This document shows positions 1 through 7,394 of a DNA stretch of 23,242 bases, in pieces. Both the position numbers and the translations under genes were made by a program. The notes under the pieces are model-generated. The model saw nothing but the letters and a program-made list of their open reading frames with translations. It searched no databases and was not told the DNA's origin. This DNA comes from an uncultured Bacteroidota bacterium (GTDB lineage Bacteria > Bacteroidota > Bacteroidia > Flavobacteriales > Flavobacteriaceae): contig CABWZL010000011.1 in assembly GCA_902509805.1 (NCBI GenBank), positions 1 to 23,242 of the forward strand, given 5' to 3'. Each line of letters opens with the position of its first letter. Position 1 is the stretch's first letter.

Positions 1-96
1 CTTCAGCAGGAGCTTCATCAGCAGGAGCTTCATCAGCAGCTTTTGCATCTTCAGCAGGAGCTTCATCAGCAGGAGCTTCATCAGCAGCTTTTGCAT
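1..96 (-). repeat. Two exact 48-bp tandem repeats inside the rpsP tail
   Basis: Positions 1-48 and 49-96 are identical base for base. Each encodes the 16-residue unit KAADEAPADEAPAEDA, permuted by the window edge, and contains a nested 15-bp sub-repeat (DEAPA twice). A degenerate related segment (AKSAADA) precedes the array at about 97-120. The array reaches position 1, so more copies may lie outside. Identity at the DNA level, not just the protein level, points to recent duplication or slippage. Confidence 0.95.
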
Positions 97-550
97 CAGC
101 AGCAGATTTAGCGTCTTCTAATTTTTTCTTTCTGTATTCTTCCTCTCTATCTCTTGCTTCTTTTTTATTTGATTCCAGTGCAGCCTTTACATCTTCAATT
201 TTTTTCTCAACTTTTGCACTTTTTTCTTTCATCCATTTATCAAACCTTTTCTTTGCTTCCTCTTCTGTAAAAGCACCTTTTTTAACTCCAACATCTAAGT
301 GTCTTTTTAATAATACACCTGTGTATGATAGAATAGATTTTGCTGTGCTAGTAGGTTGTGCACCTTTTCCTAACCAGCTTAATGCAGAATCAAAATCCAA
401 GTCTATTGAAGCTGGTTTTTGATTTGGATCATAAGTACCTATTTTTTCAAGATATTTACCATCTCTTTTAGATCTAGCATCTGCTGCTACAATCCAATAA
501 AAAGGTTTTCCTTTTTTTCCGTGTCTTTGAAGTCTAATTTTTACTGCCAT
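1..550 (-). CDS. rpsP: 30S ribosomal protein bS16 with long acidic/alanine-rich tail (3' end cut by window)
   Basis: Structural protein of the small ribosomal subunit. The translation opens MAVKIRLQRHGKKGKPFYWI and continues through AADARSKRDG and KIGTYDPNQ, the classic bS16 N-terminal core, with LSWLGKGAQPT and LLKRHLDVGVKKGAF completing the conserved domain at about residues 1-90. Beyond this lies a Lys/Glu-rich helix-like segment (about 105-145), then a tail of tandem KAADEAPADEAPAEDA units running off the left edge; 183 full codons are visible and no stop is reached. A typical bS16 is about 80-90 residues. From memory, C-terminal extensions of bS16 are common in Bacteroidota, so the tail is expected in kind, but exact repeats are less usual. 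ATG start at 550 on the minus strand. The gene normally following it (often rimM) would lie outside the window. Confidence 0.96.
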   Translation of the reverse strand, partial: MAVKIRLQRHGKKGKPFYWIVAADARSKRDGKYLEKIGTYDPNQKPASIDLDFDSALSWLGKGAQPTSTAKSILSYTGVLLKRHLDVGVKKGAFTEEEAKKRFDKWMKEKSAKVEKKIEDVKAALESNKKEARDREEEYRKKKLEDAKSAADAKAADEAPADEAPAEDAKAADEAPADEAPAE

Positions 551-605
551 AATTTTAATATTTTGGGTTCTCGACCCATGTTACTAATTTAAGAATGCAA
601 ATTTA
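541..605 (-). promoter_or_regulatory. rpsP leader: -7 box, hairpin and short upstream ORF
   Basis: Reading the minus strand toward rpsP, TAAATTTG (598-605) matches the Bacteroidota -7 consensus TAnnTTTG and would start a leader of about 40 nt; I see no TTG at a proper -33 distance. The leader contains a perfect 5-bp stem TGGGT/ACCCA (564-578, 5-nt loop), which encloses most of an ATG at 579-577. That ATG opens a 12-codon frame (MGREPKILKLWQ) whose stop at 543-541 lies just inside the rpsP coding start. The promoter box is reasonable; regulation by the hairpin or upstream ORF is speculation. Confidence 0.4.
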
Positions 606-642
606 ACAAAATATATCACACTATATAATGTTTAGGTCAAAC

Positions 643-671
643 TTGACTCAAATAATCATCATTTATTTTCA
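643..671 (+). promoter_or_regulatory. Candidate clpPX promoter
   Basis: TTGACT at 643-648 followed 18 nt after the TTG by TATTTTCA (664-671), close to the Bacteroidota pattern TTG-N19-TAnnTTTG though the last bases differ. Transcription would begin near 678, about 35 nt before the clpP ATG. This is the only reasonable promoter-like pair in the 163-bp rpsP-clpP gap on the plus strand. Confidence 0.35.
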
Positions 672-713
672 TTTAGATGTGTATTTGATTAATTTTGATT
701 TAAAATTTAACAG

Positions 714-1370
714 ATGGATTATTCAAAAGAATTTAAGAACTATGCTACAAAACATCATGGTGTAAGCTCAACTTACTATGATAAGATTGTTAGCAGTATG
801 ACTCCGTACATAATTGAAGAGAGACAATTAAATGTTGCTCAAATGGATGTATTTTCAAGATTAATGATGGATCGTATTATGTTTCTTGGAACTGCAATAA
901 ATGACAGTGTTGCAAATGTTATTCAGGCACAGCTATTATTTCTTCAAAGTACGGATTCATCTAGAGATATTCAGATGTACATAAATTCTCCTGGAGGTGG
1001 TGTATATGCTGGTCTTGGTATATATGACACTATGCAATATATAAAGCCAGACGTTGCTACTATATGTACAGGTTGCGCTGCTTCAATGGCTGCAGTTTTA
1101 TTATGTGCTGGAAAAAAAGGGAAGAGATCTGCTTTAAAACATTCTAGGGTTATGATTCACCAACCATTAGGTGGTGCTTCAGGACAAGCTACAGATATAG
1201 AAATTACAGCTAGAGAGATTGGGAAATTGAAAGATGAATTATATAAAATCATATCTAAACATTCAGGGCAAACTTATAAAAAAGTTAATGCTGATAGTGA
1301 TAGAGATTATTGGATGAAATCTGATGAAGCTCTTAAATATGGAATGATTGATGAGGTTTTAAACAAATAA
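714..1370 (+). CDS. clpP: ATP-dependent Clp protease proteolytic subunit ClpP
   Basis: Serine protease subunit that assembles into a two-ring barrel and degrades unfolded or tagged proteins fed in by a Clp ATPase, in the cytoplasm. The catalytic triad is visible: Ser124 in [11 protein letters not shown], His149 in [10 protein letters not shown] and Asp198 in SDRDYWM, with the oxyanion-loop motif [11 protein letters not shown] at 90-100. The family usually has GMAASMG around the serine; here it is GCAASMA. Length (218) is normal. The N-terminus is longer than in E. coli ClpP, so a processed propeptide is possible. The stop is 2 nt before the clpX start, so the two genes are one operon and make one protease. 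tig, a frequent upstream neighbour of clpPX, is absent here. Confidence 0.97.
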   Translation: MDYSKEFKNYATKHHGVSSTYYDKIVSSMTPYIIEERQLNVAQMDVFSRLMMDRIMFLGTAINDSVANVIQAQLLFLQSTDSSRDIQMYINSPGGGVYAGLGIYDTMQYIKPDVATICTGCAASMAAVLLCAGKKGKRSALKHSRVMIHQPLGGASGQATDIEITAREIGKLKDELYKIISKHSGQTYKKVNADSDRDYWMKSDEALKYGMIDEVLNK

Positions 1371-1372
1371 AT

Positions 1373-2602
1373 ATGAGTGAAGAAGATATTTTATGTTCCT
1401 TTTGTGGAAGAGCAAAATCTCAAACAAAAATTCTAATTGCAGGTTTAGACGCCCACATATGTGATATTTGTATTTCACAAGCAGACATGATTCTTAAAGA
1501 TGATCAAACAAGTAAGGAATCTAGTGATTTCTCTGTTGATCTTAAACCACCAAAAGAAATTAAGAAATTTTTAGACTTACATGTAATTGGTCAAGAACAA
1601 GCTAAAAAAACTCTTGCTGTTGCTGTTTACAATCACTATAAGAGAATAAATCAGAATCAACTATCTGATGATATTGAAATTCAAAAAAGTAATTTGCTTT
1701 TAGTAGGTCCAACAGGAACAGGTAAAACTCTTTTAGCTCAAACAATTTCAAAGTTTTTAAATGTTCCTATTGCAATTGTTGATGCTACAGTTTTAACCGA
1801 GGCTGGTTATGTTGGGGAGGATGTTGAAAGTATTTTGAGCAAGCTTCTTCAAGCTGCAGATTTTGATGTAGACAAGGCTGAAAATGGAATAGTTTTTATT
1901 GATGAGATAGATAAAATTGCAAGAAAAAGCGACAACCCATCTATTACAAGAGATGTTTCAGGAGAAGGTGTTCAGCAAGCTCTATTAAAATTACTTGAAG
2001 GAACATCTGTAAATGTTCCACCAAAGGGGGGAAGGAAACATCCTGATCAAAAATTCATTGAATTAAATACTTCGAATATTTTATTTATTGCTGGAGGTGC
2101 ATTTGATGGTATTGATAAGATTATAAAAACAAGACTTAATCTTCAATCTATCGGTTTCAAGTCAGAAGATGAAAAAGTTGTTGATGATAATGAAGAAAAT
2201 ATTTTAAAGTTTATTAACCCTCATGATATTAGATCTTACGGTTTAATTCCTGAAATAATAGGGAGACTTCCTGTAATGTGCCACTTAAACCCATTAACTA
2301 AAAATGCTCTTAAAGATATAATGACACTTCCTAAGAACGCTTTAGTAAAACAGTATAAAAAACTTTTTGAGATGGATGATATTGATTTCTCAATAACTCC
2401 AGGTGCTATTGATTATATTGTAGACAAAGCTTTTGAATTCAAAATAGGTGCAAGAGGATTAAGAACTTTATGTGAAGCTATTTTAAATGATGCAATGTTT
2501 AACCTTCCTAATTCTGAAGTAAAAGAGTTAAAGATTACAAAAGCTTATGCAGATCAGAAAATCCAAAATGTAGATGTTTCTCATCTTAAAGCAGTTTCTT
2601 AA
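1373..2602 (+). CDS. clpX: ATP-dependent Clp protease ATP-binding subunit ClpX
   Basis: AAA+ unfoldase that recognises substrates and threads them into ClpP. All hallmarks are present: an N-terminal zinc-binding domain with Cys8-x2-Cys11 and Cys30-x2-Cys33; Walker A GPTGTGKT (112-119); pore-loop GYVG (145-148); Walker B VFIDEID (174-180); the RKH pore motif (221-223); the ClpP-docking IGF loop (260-262); and sensor-2 GARGLR (359-364). Length (409) is typical. It begins 2 nt after the clpP stop, consistent with translational coupling. Its last 4 bp overlap the 3' end of the convergent GH3-family gene, so no terminator lies between them. Confidence 0.97.
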   Translation: MSEEDILCSFCGRAKSQTKILIAGLDAHICDICISQADMILKDDQTSKESSDFSVDLKPPKEIKKFLDLHVIGQEQAKKTLAVAVYNHYKRINQNQLSDDIEIQKSNLLLVGPTGTGKTLLAQTISKFLNVPIAIVDATVLTEAGYVGEDVESILSKLLQAADFDVDKAENGIVFIDEIDKIARKSDNPSITRDVSGEGVQQALLKLLEGTSVNVPPKGGRKHPDQKFIELNTSNILFIAGGAFDGIDKIIKTRLNLQSIGFKSEDEKVVDDNEENILKFINPHDIRSYGLIPEIIGRLPVMCHLNPLTKNALKDIMTLPKNALVKQYKKLFEMDDIDFSITPGAIDYIVDKAFEFKIGARGLRTLCEAILNDAMFNLPNSEVKELKITKAYADQKIQNVDVSHLKAVS

Positions 2603-4101
2603 TTCATTTTAATTAATTCAGTTATATATTCTCTGGAATTTGAAAGTCTAGGAATTTTATTTTGTCCTCCTAGCTTATTTTTTGATGCAAGCCAGTCATA
2701 AAAAAGATTTTTTCTCGCAACTTGTATTTTTGGGATTTCTAGAGTTGAGCTCTTATATCTTTTTGCTTCATAATCAGAATTTAATCTCTGCAGGTTTAAA
2801 TCTAATATTTCCATAAACTTATTTAAATCATCTGGTTCTTTTTCAAATTCAATCAACCATTCGTGTGATCCTTTGGTTTTACTACCCATGAATATTGGTC
2901 CAACTGTATAATTAGTTATCTGAGATTTAGTAAGTTCACAAGTTATAGATAATGCTTTTTCAGCATTTTCAACAACAAGCTCCTCTCCAAATACATTAAT
3001 GAAGTGTTTAGTTCTTCCGGTTACCTTAATTCTAAATGGATTTAGACAAGTAAACTTTATAGTATCACCTATTTTATATCTCCAAAGTCCAGAGTTAGTT
3101 GTAATTACCATCGCATAATTTACGTTAAGCTTAACATCTGCTAATGAAATTATATTTTGTTCTGATTTACTCGTTGGTATAAATTCATAGAAGATACCAT
3201 AGTCAAGCATCAATAATAATTCTGATGAATTATTTTGGTCTTGGATTGCAAAAAAACCTTCTGATGCATTAAATATCTCAAAGTATTTGAAATCTTTTGA
3301 TGGAAATAAATTTTTATACAAGCTCCTGTAAGGATCAAAATTCACACCACCATGAAAATAAACTTCAGAATTTTTCCAAATTTCTAGAATGTTATCTTTT
3401 CCTGTTTGTTGAATTACTTGTTGTAATAATGATAACATCCACGAAGGAACTCCAGCAAAACTTGTTACATTTTGGTTAATTGATTCCTTAATAATTGCTT
3501 GAACTTTTTTTTCCCATTCAGATATTAATGAAACTTTAGAACTAGGAGTGCTACTTAATTCTGCCCAAAAAGGTAAATTATCAATCATGATTGCTGATAA
3601 ATCACCATAGTAGCTATTATTATTTTCATAAATATCTTTAGACCCACCTAATCTTAAACATTTACCAACAAGTAATTCTGAATTTATATTATTATTAAAA
3701 TAAAGAGACAGCATGTCTTTGCCAGCTTTATAATGACAGTCATCAAGTGATTCAAAACTTATAGGAATAAATTTACTTTTTGCATTAGTTGTACCGCTAG
3801 ATTTTGCAAACCATTTTATTGGTGTTCGCCAAAAAATATTTTGTTCTCCTTTACGATTTCTTTCGATGTCATCATAAATATCTTCATATGCAACTATCGG
3901 CACTCTTTCTTTAAAATCATTATAATGTTTGATAGTTTTGAAATCAAATTTTTTACCAATTTCAGTATCTATAGAAAATACTACAAGCGTTCTCAGAACT
4001 TCTTGCTGAACATCTATAGGGTAATCTTTAAAAAGTTCTATCTGACTTATTCTCCTTTTTAAAAAGAAAGATGCAACAGAATTAAAAATTGGAATTGGCA
4101 T
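2599..4101 (-). CDS. GH3-family acyl-adenylating enzyme
   Basis: Member of the GH3 branch of the ANL adenylating superfamily. Plant GH3 proteins activate carboxylic acids with ATP and join them to amino acids; the bacterial substrate is not known and cannot be read from sequence. Visible motifs: phosphate-binding [15 protein letters not shown] starting at 99; [10 protein letters not shown] around 273-282; YKIGDTIKF at 342-350; and [15 protein letters not shown] at 361-375, the typical C-terminal hinge region. Length (500) fits the family. There is no signal peptide, so it is probably cytoplasmic. It stands alone between clpX (convergent, 4-bp overlap) and the DUF2797 gene (divergent, 41-bp gap). 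Family assignment is firm; reaction is inferred. Confidence 0.88.
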   Translation of the reverse strand: MPIPIFNSVASFFLKRRISQIELFKDYPIDVQQEVLRTLVVFSIDTEIGKKFDFKTIKHYNDFKERVPIVAYEDIYDDIERNRKGEQNIFWRTPIKWFAKSSGTTNAKSKFIPISFESLDDCHYKAGKDMLSLYFNNNINSELLVGKCLRLGGSKDIYENNNSYYGDLSAIMIDNLPFWAELSSTPSSKVSLISEWEKKVQAIIKESINQNVTSFAGVPSWMLSLLQQVIQQTGKDNILEIWKNSEVYFHGGVNFDPYRSLYKNLFPSKDFKYFEIFNASEGFFAIQDQNNSSELLLMLDYGIFYEFIPTSKSEQNIISLADVKLNVNYAMVITTNSGLWRYKIGDTIKFTCLNPFRIKVTGRTKHFINVFGEELVVENAEKALSITCELTKSQITNYTVGPIFMGSKTKGSHEWLIEFEKEPDDLNKFMEILDLNLQRLNSDYEAKRYKSSTLEIPKIQVARKNLFYDWLASKNKLGGQNKIPRLSNSREYITELIKMN

Positions 4102-4142
4102 GTAATGTATATCTTTACCATAAAAATAGTAAACATTAAATT

Positions 4143-4937
4143 ATGTTCTCAGGAGTATTAAAAAAAATGATATCTATACATGATAATCCTGTAAGATATA
4201 TTCTAGACTTTGATAATGATATACTATTTCTTAATCAGATAATTGGAAAAAATTTAAAAATTCATAAAACAGGATATTGTTGTTTATCATGCCTTGAAAA
4301 TATACAAATTTTTGCAAATGGATTTTGTAAAAAATGTTTTTTTGAATCACCAATGTCAGGAGATTGGGTTATGAAGCCTGAATTGAGCAAAGCTCATTTA
4401 GACATTGAAGATCGAGATATTTCCTATGAAAAGAAAGTTCAACTACAAAACCATATTGTATATCTATCTAAAACAAGTGGAATAAAAGTTGGTGTAACAA
4501 GATCAAATAATATGGCTACAAGGTGGATTGATCAAGGAGCAATTGAAGCAGTTGAGTTAATTGAAGTACCCAACAGATATCTAGCAGGAATTGCTGAAGT
4601 AAAATTAAAAGATAAATTTTCTGATAAAACAAATTGGCGAAAAATGTTGACTAGTAATATTGATGAGTCAAATATTAAAGATGAAAAAAAAATCGCTCTC
4701 GATTCTTTGGGCTCTGATTTTGAAAAGTATTTTAAACTTGACAGTGACGTTTTAAAGTTTAATTATCAAATAGATAAATTGATAGATAGTGTAAAATCTA
4801 ATAGTCTAAAAAAATCAGATAATATTGAAGGAAAATTAATTGGAATAAAAGGACAATATTTAATTTTTGATGACTCTAGTGTCTTTAATGTAAGATCTAA
4901 TGAAGGTTATGTTGTGGACATAACTATTTCTGATTAA
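4143..4937 (+). CDS. DUF2797 family protein with zinc-ribbon-like cysteines
   Basis: Function unknown. The protein carries two CxxC pairs (Cys47/Cys50 and Cys62/Cys65), a probable zinc site, followed by NHIVYLSKTSGIKVGVTR (103-120) and RWIDQGAIEA (127-136). These strings are characteristic of DUF2797 and resemble the conserved core of GIY-YIG-type domains (a tyrosine strand, then a KVG-type strand and an Arg), which is inference from pattern only. The C-terminal third is less conserved in appearance and Lys/Ser-rich. It is divergent from the GH3 gene; TATCTTTA at 4110-4117 is a near match to the Bacteroidota -7 box and may be its promoter. The 3' end overlaps the convergent pseudouridine synthase gene by 14 bp. 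Confidence 0.8.
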   Translation: MFSGVLKKMISIHDNPVRYILDFDNDILFLNQIIGKNLKIHKTGYCCLSCLENIQIFANGFCKKCFFESPMSGDWVMKPELSKAHLDIEDRDISYEKKVQLQNHIVYLSKTSGIKVGVTRSNNMATRWIDQGAIEAVELIEVPNRYLAGIAEVKLKDKFSDKTNWRKMLTSNIDESNIKDEKKIALDSLGSDFEKYFKLDSDVLKFNYQIDKLIDSVKSNSLKKSDNIEGKLIGIKGQYLIFDDSSVFNVRSNEGYVVDITISD

Positions 4938-5619
4938 ATAACTGTTTCACTTCATCATCATTTAAATTTCTATACTCGCCAATTTTAGTATCTAAATGAA
5001 TATCCATTATTCTTATCCTTTTTAACTTTGTAACCCTGTAGCCAAGTACTTCACACATTCTTCTGATTTGTCTATTCAATCCTTGAGTCAAGACAATTTT
5101 GAAACTATTTTCATGAATTTTTTTTACATGACATTTTCTAGTCAATCTACCCATAATTCTTACTCCCCGTCTCATTTTTTCAACAAACTCTATTGAAATT
5201 TTTTTATTTACTGTAACAATATATTCCTTTTCTTTTTTATGTTCTGCACGAAGAACATTGTTAACGATATCTCCATTGTTAGTTAATAAAATAAGACCCT
5301 CACTTTGTTTATCTATTCTCCCAATTGTAAAAAGTCTTTCCTTGTGATTTATAAAATCAATAATATTATCTTTCACTTTCTCACTTCCAGTACATTCAAT
5401 TCCAATAGGTTTATTAAATGCTATATAGACTTTCTTTTTATCTTTATATTGGATTATTTCACCATCTACAGAAATTTCATCATCAATATTAACCTTGGAT
5501 CCAAGAACTGATTTTACACCGTTAATGTATACTCTGCCAGCTGATATATAGTCATCTGCTTTTCTCCTTGAGCAAAATCCAACTTCACTTAAATATTTAT
5601 TAATTCTTTTCTTTTCCAA
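4924..5619 (-). CDS. rluF: 23S rRNA pseudouridine synthase, RluF type
   Basis: RsuA/RluB/E/F-family enzyme that isomerises a uridine in 23S rRNA; E. coli RluF acts on U2604 (and tRNA-Tyr U35). The order is an N-terminal S4 RNA-binding domain (RINKYLSEVGFCSRRKADDYI, about 5-25, through about residue 55), then the catalytic domain with GRIDKQSEGLILLTNNGD, where Asp103 is the catalytic residue. The stretches RAEHKKEKEYIVTV and LTQGLNRQIRRMCEVLGY closely follow RluF rather than RsuA or RluB, so the RluF subtype is likely. The start is TTG at 5619; an in-frame stop lies two codons upstream and no ATG is available before the S4 motif. It starts 1 nt after the stop of the transporter gene upstream, so coupled translation is likely. 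Confidence 0.88.
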   Translation of the reverse strand: MEKKRINKYLSEVGFCSRRKADDYISAGRVYINGVKSVLGSKVNIDDEISVDGEIIQYKDKKKVYIAFNKPIGIECTGSEKVKDNIIDFINHKERLFTIGRIDKQSEGLILLTNNGDIVNNVLRAEHKKEKEYIVTVNKKISIEFVEKMRRGVRIMGRLTRKCHVKKIHENSFKIVLTQGLNRQIRRMCEVLGYRVTKLKRIRIMDIHLDTKIGEYRNLNDDEVKQLFNQK

Positions 5620-5620
5620 C

Positions 5621-6325
5621 TTAATTTAGTTTTAGTTCTTCACCTACCTCTAGATTGAATTTCTTTCTGAACATCCAAACAAATAGATACAACAAAGGTG
5701 TATCTAAAATCGCAACTATTACTTTGAATAAAAAGCCTGATATAATTAATACTAAAAATTTATCTTGAGGGAGTATTCCAAAGACAATAAGAAGTGATAC
5801 AATTGTAAAAGTATCTACAAACTGAGAGGTAAAAGTTGAAAAATTATTTCTCAACCAAAGGTGTTTACCTTTTGTTAATTTTTTCCAAAAATGATAAATT
5901 CTAATGTCAATAAATTGAGCAAACAAGTAAGTTAACATTGATGCTAGTACAGCTAAAGGTGCATTTAGAAACACACTATTAAAAGTAGTATCATCAATTG
6001 GAGATCCTTCAATAGCAGGAACTTGACTAGAAATAAATATCAATCCAATTGAAAAAATTGAAGCAAATATTCCAGCAATTACTACTTGGTCAGCTTTTTT
6101 TCGACCATATATTTCAGATATTAAATCAGTGATTAAAAAAGTTAAAGGATAGGGTAATATCCCTACTGATAATTCAAAAAGTTTAACTCCCATTAAATTT
6201 ATATCAAATGGATACCAATAAAATATTTTAGTAAATATTAAATTTGATGCTACAAGAGATGTAATAAATAAACCAGCTAGGATTAAATAAATATTGTTAG
6301 CTAAAGATATTTTTTTGGCGTTCAT
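5621..6325 (-). CDS. Queuosine precursor transporter, YhhQ/VUT family
   Basis: Integral inner-membrane protein of about six hydrophobic segments. The YhhQ family imports queuosine precursors (preQ0 or preQ1) for the wobble-base modification of tRNAs with GUN anticodons. Family signatures are visible: LVASNLIFTKIF near the first membrane segment, PYPLTFLITDLISEIYGRKKAD in the second, and FAQFIDIRIYHFWKK plus LRNNFSTFTSQFVDTF in the central region. Length (234) is normal. It precedes the rluF-type gene with a 1-nt gap, giving a two-gene operon in which both products concern RNA modification. Its ATG lies only 11 nt from the divergent folK start, so at least one of the two promoters must sit within the neighbouring coding sequence. 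Confidence 0.85.
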   Translation of the reverse strand: MNAKKISLANNIYLILAGLFITSLVASNLIFTKIFYWYPFDINLMGVKLFELSVGILPYPLTFLITDLISEIYGRKKADQVVIAGIFASIFSIGLIFISSQVPAIEGSPIDDTTFNSVFLNAPLAVLASMLTYLFAQFIDIRIYHFWKKLTKGKHLWLRNNFSTFTSQFVDTFTIVSLLIVFGILPQDKFLVLIISGFLFKVIVAILDTPLLYLFVWMFRKKFNLEVGEELKLN

Positions 6326-6336
6326 TTATAAAACTT

Positions 6337-6819
6337 ATGAGTAAAGTATTTTTTTCAATAGGGTCTAACAAAGGTAATCGTTCTGAACTAATTAATGAAG
6401 CTATTGCTAAGATTGATATTTCGATTGGAAAGGTTGAGCTAAAATCATGCATTTATGAAACAAAGTCATGGGGTTTCAAGTCAAGCAATTTTTACAATAC
6501 CTGTTTATTAGTTGATTCTAGTCTTTCAGTGGAACAAATTTTAAATAGAATTTTAAAAATTGAAAAAGATATGGGTAGATTCAAATCAGCAGACCAATAT
6601 AGCGATAGATATATAGATATAGATATCCTATTTGTTGAGGATATTATAGTAAATAGTAAAAATCTAATTATTCCCCATCCTAGACTTCATCTAAGAAAAT
6701 TTGTTTTAACTCCTATGCTAGATTTGGCACCAGATTTTATTCATCCTATTTTAAATAAATCGATTAGGCAATTAGAGATTGAGTGTGATGATTACGACCA
6801 GCCAAAAAAAATTGATTAG
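6337..6819 (+). CDS. folK: 2-amino-4-hydroxy-6-hydroxymethyldihydropteridine pyrophosphokinase
   Basis: Transfers pyrophosphate from ATP to 6-hydroxymethyl-7,8-dihydropterin in folate synthesis, in the cytoplasm. The N-terminal FFSIGSNKGNR matches the family opening SLGSNLG. The magnesium-binding aspartates are Asp94 and Asp96 in RYIDIDILF, matching Asp95/Asp97 of E. coli HPPK. IPHPRLHLRKFVLTPMLDLAP is the conserved C-terminal block. At 160 residues it is of normal length and is monofunctional (no fused FolB or FolP). It shares an 11-bp divergent gap with the transporter gene, and its stop codon directly abuts the 3' end of the convergent methyltransferase gene with no bases in between. Confidence 0.94.
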   Translation: MSKVFFSIGSNKGNRSELINEAIAKIDISIGKVELKSCIYETKSWGFKSSNFYNTCLLVDSSLSVEQILNRILKIEKDMGRFKSADQYSDRYIDIDILFVEDIIVNSKNLIIPHPRLHLRKFVLTPMLDLAPDFIHPILNKSIRQLEIECDDYDQPKKID

Positions 6820-7350
6820 TTATAATTCAGTTTTATAGAAAAAATCCCAAAGTACAATTCCTGCTGCTACTGAAACATTTAAAGAGTGTTTTGTTCCAAC
6901 CTGAGGTATTTCAATAACTTCATCTGAAACATTTATTATATCATCTGAAACACCATCTACTTCGTTTCCAAATATAAAAGCATATTTAGTCCCTTTTACT
7001 GGATTAAATTTTTCAATTTTTAGAGATTCATCAGCCTGTTCGATTGAAATTATCTTAACATCCTTTTTCTTTAATTTTTTAATAGTTTCAATAATATCAT
7101 CTGAATACTCCCAGTCAACAGAATCCGATGACCCTAAAGCAGTTTTTTTCATTCTTTCATTTTCAGGAGTTGCAGTATACCCTGAAATGATTATTTTTTC
7201 TATTAAAAATGAATCAGATGTTCTAAATATTGACCCAACATTATGAATACTTCTGATGTTATCAAGAACTACTATTGCAGATGTTTTTTTTGATTTTTTA
7301 AAATCATCAATTGACTTTCTGTTAAGTTCAGTATTTTTTAATTTTCGCAT
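6820..7350 (-). CDS. TrmH/SpoU family RNA 2'-O-methyltransferase
   Basis: SPOUT-fold methyltransferase using S-adenosylmethionine. The three SpoU motifs are clear: motif 1 NIRSIHNVGSIFRTSD (31-46), motif 2 FIFGNEVDGVS in the middle of the C-terminal half, and motif 3 IEIPQVGTKHSLNVSVAAGIVLW near the end. Asn37 and Arg43 in motif 1 are the expected conserved residues. It is short (176) and has no separate RNA-binding N-terminal domain of the RlmB type, so it is a minimal TrmH-like enzyme; whether it methylates tRNA or rRNA cannot be decided from sequence. It is divergent from mutS (44-bp gap) and convergent with folK (0-bp gap). Confidence 0.86.
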   Translation of the reverse strand: MRKLKNTELNRKSIDDFKKSKKTSAIVVLDNIRSIHNVGSIFRTSDSFLIEKIIISGYTATPENERMKKTALGSSDSVDWEYSDDIIETIKKLKKKDVKIISIEQADESLKIEKFNPVKGTKYAFIFGNEVDGVSDDIINVSDEVIEIPQVGTKHSLNVSVAAGIVLWDFFYKTEL

Positions 7351-7394
7351 TAGAGTAAAAATAAAAATATTTAAATTAGCACAAATACAAATCA

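Noticed and set aside
1..96. CRISPR-like or intergenic repeat array at the left edge
   Set aside because: The repeats are contiguous, lie in the rpsP frame and encode the S16 tail; there are no spacers.
3297..5511. Open frames opposite the GH3 and rluF genes (3297-3479, 3841-4062, 5305-5511, plus strand)
   Set aside because: They lie wholly inside well-supported genes on the other strand, have low-complexity Phe/Ile/Asn-rich translations, and show no domain signature.
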